Part shown: one piece after another, positions 21,772-32,003 of the stretch
Layout of the letters: the number at the start of each line of letters is the position of its first letter
Numbering within the stretch: the stretch's first letter is position 1
Assembly: GCA_963576565.1 (NCBI GenBank)
Contig: OY755042.1
Span: forward strand, 109,979,314 to 110,043,313
Origin: Aspidapion aeneum
Lineage: Eukaryota; Arthropoda; Insecta; Coleoptera; Brentidae
Reading direction: 5' to 3'
Length of the DNA: 64,000 nucleotides
Made by a program: the position numbers and the translations under genes
The notes under the pieces: model-generated
What the model saw: the letters and a program-made list of their open reading frames with translations, nothing else
The model's database searches: none
Told to the model about the DNA's origin: nothing

Positions 21772-22550
21772 TACAGGGTGTCCCAAATAAAAGCAACTAC
21801 ATGGGGATTTCGGAGACGGAATGTTGTCCAAGAAGAAATATATGATAATTTTTGCATAACTTTTACACCCGTTACGTTACTTTTAAAGGATATGAAGCGT
21901 TTTTGTCACTTAGTTGAAGGAAATTCCTCAGAAAAGTCTGGCAACACTGGGGTAATTAGTAAATCTGTACCTAGACTTTCCTTTTGTCCAATTGTTATGA
22001 AATTTCCAGGAGGTATAAAATTTTTACCTCCCGTTCAAATGGTGTGAGTCAGTTTTGCCTAACCTAACCGATGACCCCCCCCCCCAATTTTTTTGAGACA
22101 AGTACGAGGACGGTTTGGGTTCTAACATATCTTAAATTCACCTTATTTGACGCATGTCGGTAAACACACTATTCCGTATACAATTAGTAAACGTGTCATG
22201 CGTTGAATAATTTTTTTTTAAATACCCTCCAAGCTTATCTCATAACCTATTATGCAAACATCACTCTAGAATAGTTAAAACGACTCGCATGAAAGCAAGT
22301 GAAGTTAATTTTGACAATACATTTTTAGTTTCGTTTCGTTATATTTAATAAATCTCAAGTATCTTTTCTGTATTTTTTAAAAATTATTTTAAGCCACTCT
22401 GTAGGTATGTGACGCAAACTATATGTCAAAAATTGATAAAATTCCTAAAAGGACTCTTTTGTCAATAAAGTAAGACTAGAGTCCCTGTATGTTGACATAT
22501 TTGGAATATCCAAATATGTCAACATACAGGGACTCTAGGTAAGACTAACT
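21772..22550. repeat. Dispersed repeat, copy 2, starting ACAGGGTGTCCCAAATAAA
   Basis: This is the paralogue of 15108-16090. The start resembles the right end of a block at 36700-36845 (minus) and the host of the LTR at 17174, so all belong to one family with TACAGGGTGTCCC ends. Confidence 0.7.
22476..22538. repeat. Perfect 63-bp palindromic insertion
   Basis: Two 29-nt arms are exact reverse complements around AATAT. Arm landmarks are CTAGAGTCCCTGTATG and CATACAGGGACTCTAG. The 8-mer TAAGACTA lies on both sides (22471-22478 and 22540-22547), while the paralogue at ~16077 has it once. Confidence 0.85.
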
Positions 22551-22580
22551 TTTATTTAAAAAAAAAACGGTACACCAGCT

Positions 22581-23193
22581 CAGGGCTATCAAAATGGACG
22601 GGCCACGATCCTCCACTTTGTTGACGTCACATCCGGGGCTGATATTTTTTTTTTGATGGTCACGTTACGACACAGCTGATTGTCTTTCAAATATTGAAGT
22701 TGGAATGACGATTCATGGATATTTGATTTTATTTTAAATAAAGCCGTTTTTGAGATTGTTTTTACTTTATTCTGGCAGAACAATTTTTTTTAAATGTATA
22801 GTAAGCCCTAATTTATCATAGCCGCTTCATTAGCTCACACAAAAATTAAGTTTAAAGCAGAAGCGAATGTGACAATCACATATGACAAATTCAAATACAT
22901 GTCAAATATAACAGTTGGCATGTGGTACATGGCGGGTAATTTGAATTCAAAATAAGGAATGCTAAATCTTGAAGATTTTAACCTTTTAATCATGTTGCTT
23001 CCTTACAAACCTTTGGTGGAATATCGGGATGGTGTCTGAGAATATTTTACTGAAATTTTGCGGAAATCTGTAGTGCCATTTTAAAAATATCATAAAAAAA
23101 CTCTGACCTCCCATAAGACCCAATGTAAAATTCAGCCCCGGGAGAACAGCTGATTTTTTCAGGGTCGTGGCCTCTATTTTTGTGTTGGCCTTG
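22581..23193. mobile_element. Repeat family B, 613 bp, 7-bp target duplication
   Basis: It starts CAGGGCTATCAAAATGGA and ends TGTGTTGGCCTTG, with an imperfect TIR that includes GGCCACGATCC / GGTCGTGGCC. ACCAGCT flanks it at 22574-22580 and 23194-23200. Further copies are at 47588-48801 and 63355-63966. No transposase is seen. Confidence 0.82.
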
Positions 23194-23264
23194 ACCAGCT
23201 TAACTCTGTAATAGCTCAATACGAACAAATGGTAAATCATCAAAATTTATATAAAAAAACCTTT

Positions 23265-23410
23265 TTTGCTCGAGAGAACGAGAGAAACGAAAATCTCTCG
23301 ACGAGAGGGTCTTTCTCTCTCGTCTCGAGCTTTTATTCGAGAGAAAATATCTCTCTCGTCCCGTTGAGAGAGGCTTAGGCGAGAATCTCTCGCCTCGGCG
23401 GCAACACTAG
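23265..23410. repeat. Low-complexity CTCTCG/CGAGAG hairpins
   Basis: Short runs of GAGAGA with CTCGTCTCGAG-type palindromes that can fold on themselves. No coding sequence is present. Confidence 0.6.
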
Positions 23411-23428
23411 CAACATTATATGCTTATA

Positions 23429-23676
23429 TTATATCCCCAGGGCTGGTTCGGCAGATGTGATATGATGATAGTAGTGCAATATTACTAACCAATTGTACCA
23501 CATTCTGGCATGCAGTCTGATCACGGAATAAACCCATAAATAGTAACCGACAAGCATGACACCAATCATCAGCAGCAAAGACACTGAAGTCCATCTTGCT
23601 GCCGGCACCGCGGAAAATTTCGATTGGCTGTTGTAATATTCTGAAGAATATAGGCAGATGTATGTTATCACTATGG
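23429..23676 (-). CDS. MARCH exon 3: membrane helices and C-terminus
   Basis: The acceptor TATATTTTAG ends at 23677. The exon enters in phase 1 and codes 82 residues with the hydrophobic hairpin, then a tail with aromatic and His residues (WYNWLVILHYYHH). The stop is at 23431-23429. An hAT-derived element begins only 80 bp upstream of this acceptor in gene orientation (at 23757). Confidence 0.88.
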
Positions 23677-26600
23677 CTAAAATATAACAGAAACATAAAT
23701 AAATTACCTAATACCACAGAATTATAACAAGTTCGGTGCCTGATACTCCATTCGCTTAGTGGCGGCGCGTGACAAACAGCTTTGGGGGTGCACACCAAAA
23801 AAAAAAAAAAATTGCGGCGCAGGCAAAATTTTTTTTTGAGTTTACGCTAGCTTTTTGGGCCTTCGAGTGGGCCGTCATATCATATAATTTAGAGCAAGTA
23901 ATTAAAAAATGAGATATTTAGTTAGATATTAGTTACCTACCTATTATTGTTTTTATAAATAAATAATAAATGTATCACACCTAGTTTATTTTCTCTTCTA
24001 ATGGCAAAGATGAAAATTTAGTTGTCTTTAAATATTGCACGCTAATCCTATCAGGATTAGAAACTTCCGCCATTGTCGTAAATACCAAATCGTCGAAATC
24101 AAAAAAAAAACGCCCGCGCACTGCCGATAATGCCAAGTTGTCTAAGCGCTAGTGGTGTGCAAATACTTTAGGTAGGCTGTGCTATTTACTCGATACTTTA
24201 ATATCTGATACATGGACGGATTCGAAGTAATCGAATCCTTCGACGCCAAATACCCGTTACTCGAATCCCGAATGGGACCGAAGCCGAAGTGTTACTTTCG
24301 TATAATCCCGAATGGGATCGAAGGCGAAGTGTTACTTTCGTATCAATCGTATCGGCCGTATGAGTAACGAATTTGGAGTACTTGTAATCATTTGGACCGA
24401 TATTTATTTACTTAAATATTTGGTTATTTGATTCAATAGCTGTTGATGTGTTATGTCTAGCGGGGCGGCTTATCTGGCGCAGTGTTGCCAGGCTCAGAAA
24501 TTTATTTTCCCCAGAATGTATTTAAAAAGTTGCCAGATTTTAAACAAAATTCACCAGATTAACATATCTACATTTCCGTAATAAAAAAGCTACAGACATG
24601 TAAAACATCAATATTTTTATTTTTTGCATACGTAGTACTTAAAATTTCAACTCTACTCAGTATTTATTGGATTTACCGATAATATATTGATTACTTAGTA
24701 CCGAATACAAAATATCTGATACTCGAATAGGAAGTATCAGTATCTACTCCATACATGGAAAAGTAATCGTTGCACACACCACTACTAAGCGCACGAATTA
24801 AAAGTGCCCGTGATCTGCTCTAACATGCAACGCGAACCGATGACGCAGGGGTCATCACGGGGTTGCGGGCGGCATCGAGGCTGGTTTTTGTATACGCGCT
24901 TTGCCCAAGGAAGGTTCAGATTCTATGTACTGTAAACTTCTATTGGGACATGTCGTCCTCTCTTTCTATATTTCGTAATTAGCATGCGACATAACATCCA
25001 GAATTTGGTTCCAGTATTTGGTAGTGCACGTGCACATGTGCACTTATGGAGAAACCGCCACTGGCCTTCATGCTCTTTTCGTGTTAATGCAAAGTTGACT
25101 CCAGGGCTTGAAAACTCATGCCAAATACAAGAAAAAAAAAACAATTTTTGAAAATTCTTAACTTTATTTTTAACTAATTTTATTTTATATTTGACATGAG
25201 TTAGACGAAAGCTGCAATTTTAAGAGAGAGCCCTTAGGTATAAAAAATAGTCAGGAAAACATTGATGCAAAATCATAGGTCGGACATATTTAAACTGTCA
25301 TATTTCACAGCATATAAACTACAAAAAATTAAAAATTAGTTTACTTTATTTTGAATGATAGAACCTTTTATTGAAGCATTTTTTTCACTTTTATGAAAAA
25401 GTAAAAAAATTTTGAAAATTCCAATAGCCCAACCAAGCATACTTTTTCATTGAAAATGGCATGGAAAAGGAGATAAAAAACTTACCTAAACAATTTTATT
25501 TTAGCATTTTACAAACAAGCAGCTACTTGGTGTAATTTTTAGTTTATTTGTATTTAGATAAAGTCCATTCGCCCTTCTTTTACATGCGCAAAGTGCTCGG
25601 ATTAACACCAGTTTCAGACTTATCATGGCCCCATAGAGCCACCTCAAAAATCCCACATTATTTTAAACAGTCTATTAACTGACTAAGTATATGTTTATTT
25701 CTTGCCACATTTTTATTATGTTCGGTAATGTTTTGCCTATAGGCACTATTCAATTGGCACCTAATATCAGTCTTGCCTAGCATAGAAAATTCTATGTGGT
25801 TATTTTAAGAAGTAGCACTTACTTTGTGCATTTAACTTTTCACTAAAATGCTTGATATCACATGTTCCCTTTGCCACCCAAGCAGTATAACTTCGTAGAT
25901 TGTTCATAATAAGACAAATAAAGCAAAAAAAAGCATTTCGTTTTTCACAACAGCACAACCAGTTTTCAGCATCATATAATTTTTTATTACTTGCACTAAA
26001 ATGTTGGTTAATTTTTAGGATTTTTAGGTCCGGTCTATGTGACCCTAAAGATTTAATTTGTAATCGAAGTTCATATGTCAAGGTGTTTAAATTTGCACAG
26101 TTAATTATATAATCGATGGTATTTATTTCCATTTTGAAAACAAACAAAAACAAAAACAAACAATGGACACGCGACCGGTAAGGCTTTTAACAACTGATCT
26201 ACCCCAAATCAAAACAAACTCATATGTCTTTACTAAGGATAGAACCGGCAACACGTAGGAAGGACAACAAACGTTTTCGCACGATGAATATGGCCGATGT
26301 CAACTAACACAAATATTTCTCCCACTCCCAAGCGAGTACAGCCACCTATACACCGCTGAAAAACGGATGAAAATGAAATCTTGTTCCGCGCGGTGCTGCC
26401 GGCTTGTAATTATTTACGCTAAAAAAGTTTACCCAATTAATCGCCTTTTGTTAACCACAGACTAAAAAAAAACTAGACATGTGGTACAGGAAGATTACAC
26501 TTTTATGAAATAAATCAATTAAAAATACTGTTTGTTGTCTAGTTTTGGGCGGGCACTGCCCTATTGCCCTCCCTCTGTAGCAGCCGCCACTGAACTCAAC

Positions 26601-29600
26601 TACTGCATGCATAAGCTCTTATTGCATTGTGGTATGTACCAGGGACAGATCTAGCACCTTTATTTGGGGGGGAAATATCATAATAAATATTGCTTAGTGA
26701 CAGGTGTATTTTGTGTGTCAAAATTAAATATAGTTTGAGATTTGGGGGGGGGGGGATTTCCCCTTTTTCCCGTCCTGAGATCTTTGCCTGGTGGTACTAT
26801 CCTGGATGGAGCATTTTTTACAAGGTGTGTAGTGAATTGGGACCCTTTGCTACACACTGAATTCTTAACAGAGTTTTAAGATAAAACTATATATTTTTTT
26901 TGTAAACCAACAGAAACAACTACTCCGAGGGAAAATACCCCTACCGGCATTGAATTATACTGATGGCTTGATGCTTTCGTTGGGAACTTGTTAAAACTGT
27001 TTGGTTTTCATTATCTCCAACGTCGATCACAAGGATACGAATGATCCCCGTCTGGAACACGTCCTGATAGTCAAGATGCCAATCCACGACTGGTCGTGGA
27101 TTGGCATGGATCACTTGTTCCTGACTATCAGGACGTGTTCCAGACAGGGATCATTCGTATCCTTGTGATCGACGTTGGAGATAGTAAAACTATATATGTT
27201 TTTACACAAAAAAGCAGTTTTTATTTCTTACTCTTGATGCGTTTTCGCCTTTATAGTGACCATAATTATAAATGCTTACACAAAATGTCAAAGAACTCCC
27301 TCTTGCAAATGCAACATCATCTTAACTTAAATTACATTCAATTAATTAACTCAAAAGTAAATTATTAAAATGTTTTCCCTAAAAAAATTGCTTTTTTGCT
27401 TAAAAACATACCGTCAAACGGGGTGGATCGGGACAGCGGGGTCAATCGGGACAAAACCTGTTTTTTACTATTTAAATGGCCCCTGTATCTCAAGGTCAAT
27501 GTTTTTAGGTTCAATAATATTCAAAACTCATAGGCGATATCTTACTGAACACGTTTCTGCAAGTCGCCGGCCAGTTCCCTTTAGCTAGTGATGGGCATAA
27601 TCGGGTAATTTCAATCCTCGAGTATCGATCCTCGAGGATTTTAATTATCGGATGATCATTCGTTCGAGGAATCCTCGGCCATAATTTAATGAATGTTTTG
27701 TTTTTGATGTTTACTTTCAGCTGTGTGGTTGTGTAACATAGCCCGAAGATTTGCTTTCAGTGCATTGTTGCCAATAGTTGTCTTCTGGAAAACATAATGG
27801 TGTGTAAACAATTAATAATCGATTTAATTGCTATATAAATAACATTTTGAAGGTTTGGTTTTCCGTTTTTTTTATTTTCATAAGAGTATTTGAAAAACGT
27901 CGTTTTGTGGGTTTCTGAGTTTAAGGATTTTGAGTTTTTTTGTTTTGTGGCAACTTGGCAACGTTGCAAGCTAAAATGAAATTTCGGGGAACTACAAACT
28001 ACACGTTACAAAGGCGGTTTTAGGCTAATCGCTTTATTTTTAATTTTTACTCTAGATATAAATAATGATAAAAATATAATTCTATATAAAATACCTATTT
28101 TGAGTGTAATTGAGAATTGAGGAAACTCGAGCGATTTAAAATAATTAAAAGGTTATCCTTTCCTCAGTCCTCTATACCCAACAAAACAAAATGCACGGCA
28201 GACGGCACATACGAAATGTCTTAGGTGGTTTCATGTCACGGAAATCATCGAGGATCGAGAAAAATCCTCGAAACATACCGAGGATATCGATCCTCGAATG
28301 ACTGAGGATTTTTCACTCGAGTGATCCCATCACTACCTTTAGCTTTTTGAATGGAGTAGCACGCAAAAAAACCAACACAATTTTCGCCGTTTTTTTATTT
28401 ATGAATAAACCTCGTTTTCTGGCTTATTTTTAAAGCTTTTTTCCGGTTTTTTTTGCAAAATAATTTTTTTAACCTTCTCTGTCCATATTGACCCCATTAC
28501 AGAAGTTAATCGAGAACACTGAAAAAAATGGGATGTCCCGATTGACCCCATATATGGGGACACCCAATAAAAAAAAATATGTAGAATCACCTGTCAAAGT
28601 GACAGATAGGTGTGACATGTCATTTTAAAGCTCCAACGGTAAGGTATCATTTGGCGGTGGTTTGAAGTCCATAGCATTTTTAGAAAAAAAGGTATTTTGA
28701 AAAATATCTGGAAATCGTCCCGATTCACTCCGTTTGACGGTAGTTTTATTTCCCTGATGAGAATTCAGTGTGGAGCAAAGGACATCATCTCACAACACTC
28801 CTAATAAGCTTTTATGACCAAACTTTGTAAATTTATATTTTACAATCAAACTTACCTAAGGGTGTGATAACAGTGCAAGCCACAATATCCCCTTTCAGTC
28901 CTTGCCCAGCATACCTGGGCCCATTCATAAGCCATACCCATATGGAACGAGAAGTAGAATACTTTGGTGTGCGTTCAGTTTTAAACCTCTCATGACATAG
29001 TTCACAGGTGGTAGTTCCTGATTCACTTAGCCACTTTTCTAAGCAGCTGCGATGAATAAAGGCTACAGTTCCCTGTCAAATTTAAAAGAGAACAGGGTAT
29101 GAAAAAGAATAATACCTCTATGAACTCTCACAAGTGTTAATTTTTATGTCTCTCCTTTTTACTCTTTATTGAAATAAAAAGATAAACATAAAAAATTAAC
29201 ACTAAATTTGCTGAAATTTGTGCTTAAGAGATGGGTAAAGGCCGCTTGACATGGTGCATAACGCGCTGCAAATATTTGCAAGCAAAAAATTTCGGTCAAA
29301 TTGTTGCCTGCAAAAAATCTTCTTTTCGTTTGACATTGTGCATGGCCATGCATTGATTCCCCAGAATCTAGGTAAAAATTCCCCAGTTTGCATGCAAGTA
29401 CAGTTTGCATGCAAAAAAATGGCACCTGACCTATAAAAATGGATTGCCTGCAACAATCAGCTGGATTTGTACTGTGCATGCACCTGGGCAAAATTTCATT
29501 CCATTTGCCTGCAAATTTTATTGTCATGCACCATGTCAAGCGGCCTTTAACACTAATCTTGCATGCAACTGCAAGTGTATTGCTGTTGAACAGCCTTAAA

Positions 29601-29795
29601 TGAGGCAAAAAGGATATAGGTATTTACCTTGCATTGACATGGAGCTATGAGGTCTTCGTTCCTATCATTATCATAACAAATTCTACATGCTACTGAAGCC
29701 ACTGATAATTTAGAATTAAGTTGAGGACTGTCTTTGATTTCGCCAAAAGATGTTTTGGCTTTTAGCTTTTGTTTATTTTCTGCTGAAGTAGACAT
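23429..29795 (-). CDS. MARCHF2/3: MARCH2/3-type RING-CH membrane E3 ubiquitin ligase (3 coding exons)
   Basis: Joining 29795-29628, 29072-28856 and 23676-23429 on the minus strand gives 210 residues ending in TAA. The family transfers ubiquitin to membrane cargo in endosomes, the ER and the plasma membrane. The RING-CH finger (residues ~37-83) has all eight ligands: C-x2-C, C-x-C, H-x2-C, C-x2-C. Two hydrophobic segments follow (from ~123, ITPLAIVITYICL, and ~160, VSLLLMIGVMLVGYYLWV), the usual two-pass topology with both ends in the cytosol. The length is close to MARCH2/3 (about 245). The start is the Met of MSTSAEN, in an exon that begins in 5'UTR at 29823. The last intron (5.2 kb) is filled with nested TEs. 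Assignment between MARCH2 and MARCH3 is not possible by eye. Confidence 0.9.
24150..24784. mobile_element. 635-bp hAT-type element nested in the older hAT
   Basis: The ends TAGTGGTGTGCAA and TTGCACACACCACTA are inverted. CTAAGCGC is duplicated at 24142-24149 and 24785-24792. The interior has a local duplication (CCCGAATGGGA.CGAAG.CGAAGTGTTACTTTCG, twice near 24270-24345). No ORF is present. Confidence 0.9.
25800..26159 (-). pseudogene. hAT transposase N-terminal zinc-finger fragment (ZMYM1-like)
   Basis: The 119-codon frame contains RPDLKILKINQHF, then YDAENWLCCCEKRNAFFCF-CL and AWVAKGTCDIKHFSEK. This is the TTF/ZMYM1-type zinc finger that starts many hAT transposases (W..C......FC..CL, then W...G..D..H...). 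The catalytic RNase-H-like domain and C-terminal dimerisation motif are absent, so the copy is a non-functional remnant. It sits inside the last intron of the MARCH gene on the same strand. Confidence 0.7.
26640..26815. mobile_element. Small hAT-like MITE with CAGGGAC..GATCT ends
   Basis: It starts CAGGGACAGATCTAGC, has a G-run near 26665 and a longer one near 26745, and closes with GAGATCTTTGCCTG. The flanking 8-mers are only partly alike, so the boundary is uncertain. Confidence 0.45.
26906..27187. repeat. Retrozyme-like repeat, head-to-head inverted pair
   Basis: 27090 down to 26906 (minus) and 27093 up to 27187 (plus) are two copies of the unit at 10514-10926, meeting at CCACGAC-TG-GTCGTGG. 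Both copies start at the hammerhead cleavage triplet and share private changes (CGTATCCTTGTGATCGACG rather than ..CCCTGTGGTC..). The minus copy lacks 12 nt (AACAAGTGATCC). There is no complete ribozyme core here. Confidence 0.7.
27409..28742. mobile_element. TA-flanked TIR element, host of a nested hAT
   Basis: TACCGTCAAACGGGGTGGAT (left) and TTCACTCCGTTTGACGGTA (right) form a ~26-bp TIR with two mismatches and TA at both ends, as in Tc1/mariner-like MITEs. Subterminal GGGGTCAATCGGGAC / GTCCCGATTGACCCC also mirror each other. Without the nested element it is ~570 bp. It is non-coding. Confidence 0.78.
27586..28335. mobile_element. 750-bp hAT-type element, 8-bp duplication CCTTTAGC
   Basis: The ends TAGTGATGGGCAT and ..GATCCCATCACTA are inverted. 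CCTTTAGC is at 27578-27585 and 28336-28343. CTCGAGGAT/ATCCTCGAG motifs repeat near both ends. No transposase is present. Confidence 0.9.
28856..29072 (-). CDS. MARCH exon 2: second half of the RING-CH finger
   Basis: The acceptor AAATTTGACAG precedes 29072 and the donor GTAAGTTTG follows 28856. It codes GTVAFIHRSCLEKWL, then CELCHERF, supplying His, Cys and the last Cys pair, and ends in ACTVITPL at the start of the first helix. It enters in phase 0 and leaves in phase 1, in frame with the exon at 23676. Confidence 0.92.
29236..29549. mobile_element. 314-bp MITE with perfect 24-bp TIRs
   Basis: TAAAGGCCGCTTGACATGG.. (29236-29259) is exactly mirrored at 29526-29549, with TA at each outer end. 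GCATGCAAA-type words recur through the interior in both directions. It lies in the intron between MARCH exons 1 and 2. Three overlapping frames through it are artefacts. Confidence 0.88.
29628..29795 (-). CDS. MARCH exon 1: start codon and first half of the RING-CH finger
   Basis: It codes 56 residues from MSTSAENKQK to APCQCK, with CRIC and CQC supplying four zinc ligands. The donor GTAAATACC follows 29628. The exon continues as 5'UTR to 29823, where TTTTTTTACAG is an acceptor, so an upstream non-coding exon is expected near 29.95-30.06 kb. Confidence 0.9.
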
Positions 29796-29823
29796 TTTGT
29801 GAACATCAGTTTCATGAATATTC

Positions 29824-30286
29824 CTGTAAAAAAAACATTTAAAACTTGGTATTTTTTTGAAAGTGTTTGGTGGCTTCTTACGAACATAAAATTCATTGTT
29901 TGATCCTCGGAATTTAATATAAAACACTTTAAAAGAATTAAAATATTTTTTTTTTTTATTTCTTTTTACAAACAGCTGATTTTGTTTAGCGGCAACCGAC
30001 TCGATTTTAAATTTTATTTCCTTCTCTCTCCACCTTGAAAGACCGAAAAAGAGCAAATTGAGGCACGGCCAACGAAAAGAAACTTTGACAAGCCGTCATC
30101 TCATTTGACATTTGTTTCTGCGCATTTTTCTTTTGTTTTTTGTGGTGTTGTGTTTTGTTAAAGGAAATGATTTTCCGAGTCGTGACGTGAAAAGCGTTCC
30201 CGTTATGTGCTCGATATATTTCTCGCGATCCCTAAATAATTAATTGGGACCTGTTTTTCCATAAATCAATTTAAATTAGACCAAAG
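29824..30286. promoter_or_regulatory. Probable bidirectional promoter and non-coding first exon of the ninein gene
   Basis: The MARCH 5' end (minus) and the ninein gene (plus) face away from each other here. CCAAAG|GTAAGACC at 30286/30287 is a strong plus-strand donor, and no ATG frame leads into it, so it may end a 5'UTR exon starting near 30130. Divergent gene pairs often share such a promoter. This is inference from layout and one splice site; no TATA box stands out. Confidence 0.4.
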
Positions 30287-31732
30287 GTAAGACCCATATG
30301 CATAATTTTTTGTGTTGTAATCTAGGTGGGGCTTGATTAGAAAAAAATTGCATAGAAAACACCATTGAATCTTTCTTTATGCTCTTCTGTAAATCTTTTG
30401 TATGCTTTTTTTGCAGTCATGAAACTAGCAAGGTTACCCATCATTTATATACTTGACACTGTTTTTAGTTCGAGATTGGGACATCTCTGTTCCATTGTTT
30501 TTTAGCAGGGGAAAAATAGAGATATATGTCAATGTCCAATAGAAAAAAATTATTTATATCCAATGTCCAACTGAAACAGTATCCTAAAGTTTATAAATGG
30601 GGGAGTAAAATGCAGAGAACCCACCTAGAATTCTTGCTAGAATCCAAGGACATTTCCTAATCTGTTTTCTTTTAACTGGTTTAGGCTCCCAGGGCCACAG
30701 AGTATAGAGAGTAACTATTCTATCACAAAAATTCTTTGCAGAAGTCTTGGCACAGGCTGAACAATGAAAAGTCCTATCTAAAACCTCAGAAAAAACATAA
30801 AGTTTTTTTTTGTCAAACCTAAAGATGTGCGGTGTCACCTTGGCTGTTAGGGCTAATAAGGACACTCATTGTAAAGGCAAGCTTTATAGGAAATGTAGCT
30901 AACGTCAGGTTTTCTCTTGGATTTTTGATTTTTTGGTTATTATTTTTGACATGTTTTCCTCAGTTTTGCATTGGCGGTTCTGTTTTATTTTGAAGATATT
31001 GTTTTACACAGTATGAAGGTACCTAAACTATATATATTTATGTAATTAGAATTAAAAAGTTATGCTGCAAACTATCTTGAAACTGTATCATTATTAAATA
31101 GATCTTTAGAAAATATGTCAAAAATTATAACTAAAAAATAGAAAATCAGAGTTAGGCTTCGCTACCTGTAAAGCTTGCTTGACGATGAGTGACCTTAAGG
31201 ACTAAAGGTACAATTAAAAATATAAACAACTAAATACAGACTCTTGACATTGATGAAAGGCCATTAAATATATTTTAAGAGTTGTTTTACACCAGACATC
31301 AGTCAAATTTATCCAGGGCATCTAACATCTGTATTAAGTTGTTTGTATTTCTATTTGTGCTGGCACTTTTACTAATAAGGTTACTTGTAAATTATTTATA
31401 TTTTACATGGGACTTAATTAATGGTCTTTTTAAAGACATTGTAAATTGATACCAAAATTTTTTTCTAAAACTGATGGCTGTTTTACATAGTAAGCATAAT
31501 GCACAAACATTCATTTATTGTTCCTGTCTTTTACCTTTTTGGTGTGGTACAGATACAAACTATAAAATTTGGCAGTTTTGGATAGGCAACTATATCCAAT
31601 CAAATGGCATTAACAATTTTTTTCTAGGCCTTCTAGATTTTATGTACCTTACTATAGCCAACTTTGTTGTTTCTTCTACAAGCCTATCATTGGATCATGG
31701 AAAATGTGAATTTATTAAAATACTCTGCCAAT
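30287..31732 (+). other. Ninein first intron, left part; no gene recognised
   Basis: AT-rich intronic sequence. A 93-codon minus-strand frame at 30584-30865 contains FHCSACAKTSAKNFC but matches no family I know and has no clear splice sites; it is left uncalled. Confidence 0.4.
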
Positions 31733-32003
31733 ATATGGGCCCCTAAGCTCACACTAGGTGCTATAGTTAAGTGTATGTGTGAGCTAATATAACTAAAAAC
31801 TGTAATATATGTTATTCAACTACAGACTAAATTACCTCTCGTTTGATACCACACAAGCCATGTTTTGACTTAAACTTAAATTTTTGAAATCTCCCCCCCC
31901 CCCTTAAAAAAAACAAAAATTAAAATGTATTTTGTTTAACTCCGGACTTAATTACCTTTCATTTGATATCACACATGCCATATTTTCATGTAAACTCTAA
32001 TTT

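Larger units (their letters stand above)
23757..26592 (-). mobile_element. Degenerate hAT transposon with transposase remnant
   Basis: The right end CAGCCGCCACTG and the left end TAGTGGCGGC are a short inverted repeat of hAT type (CAGTGGCGG). A piece of transposase (25800-26159, minus) lies at the proper 5' side. The rest has no catalytic domain. A second hAT element (24150-24784) is nested in it. No target duplication survives at 23749-23756 versus 26593-26600, so it is old. Confidence 0.65.

Noticed and set aside
29202..29599. Overlapping frames with Cys/His-rich peptides
   Set aside because: They are within the 314-bp MITE (29236-29549); the inverted structure opens frames on both strands.
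30584..30865. 93-codon minus frame with FHCSACAKTSAKNFC
   Set aside because: Two Cys pairs are not enough to call a zinc finger; no family recognised and no start or splice context.
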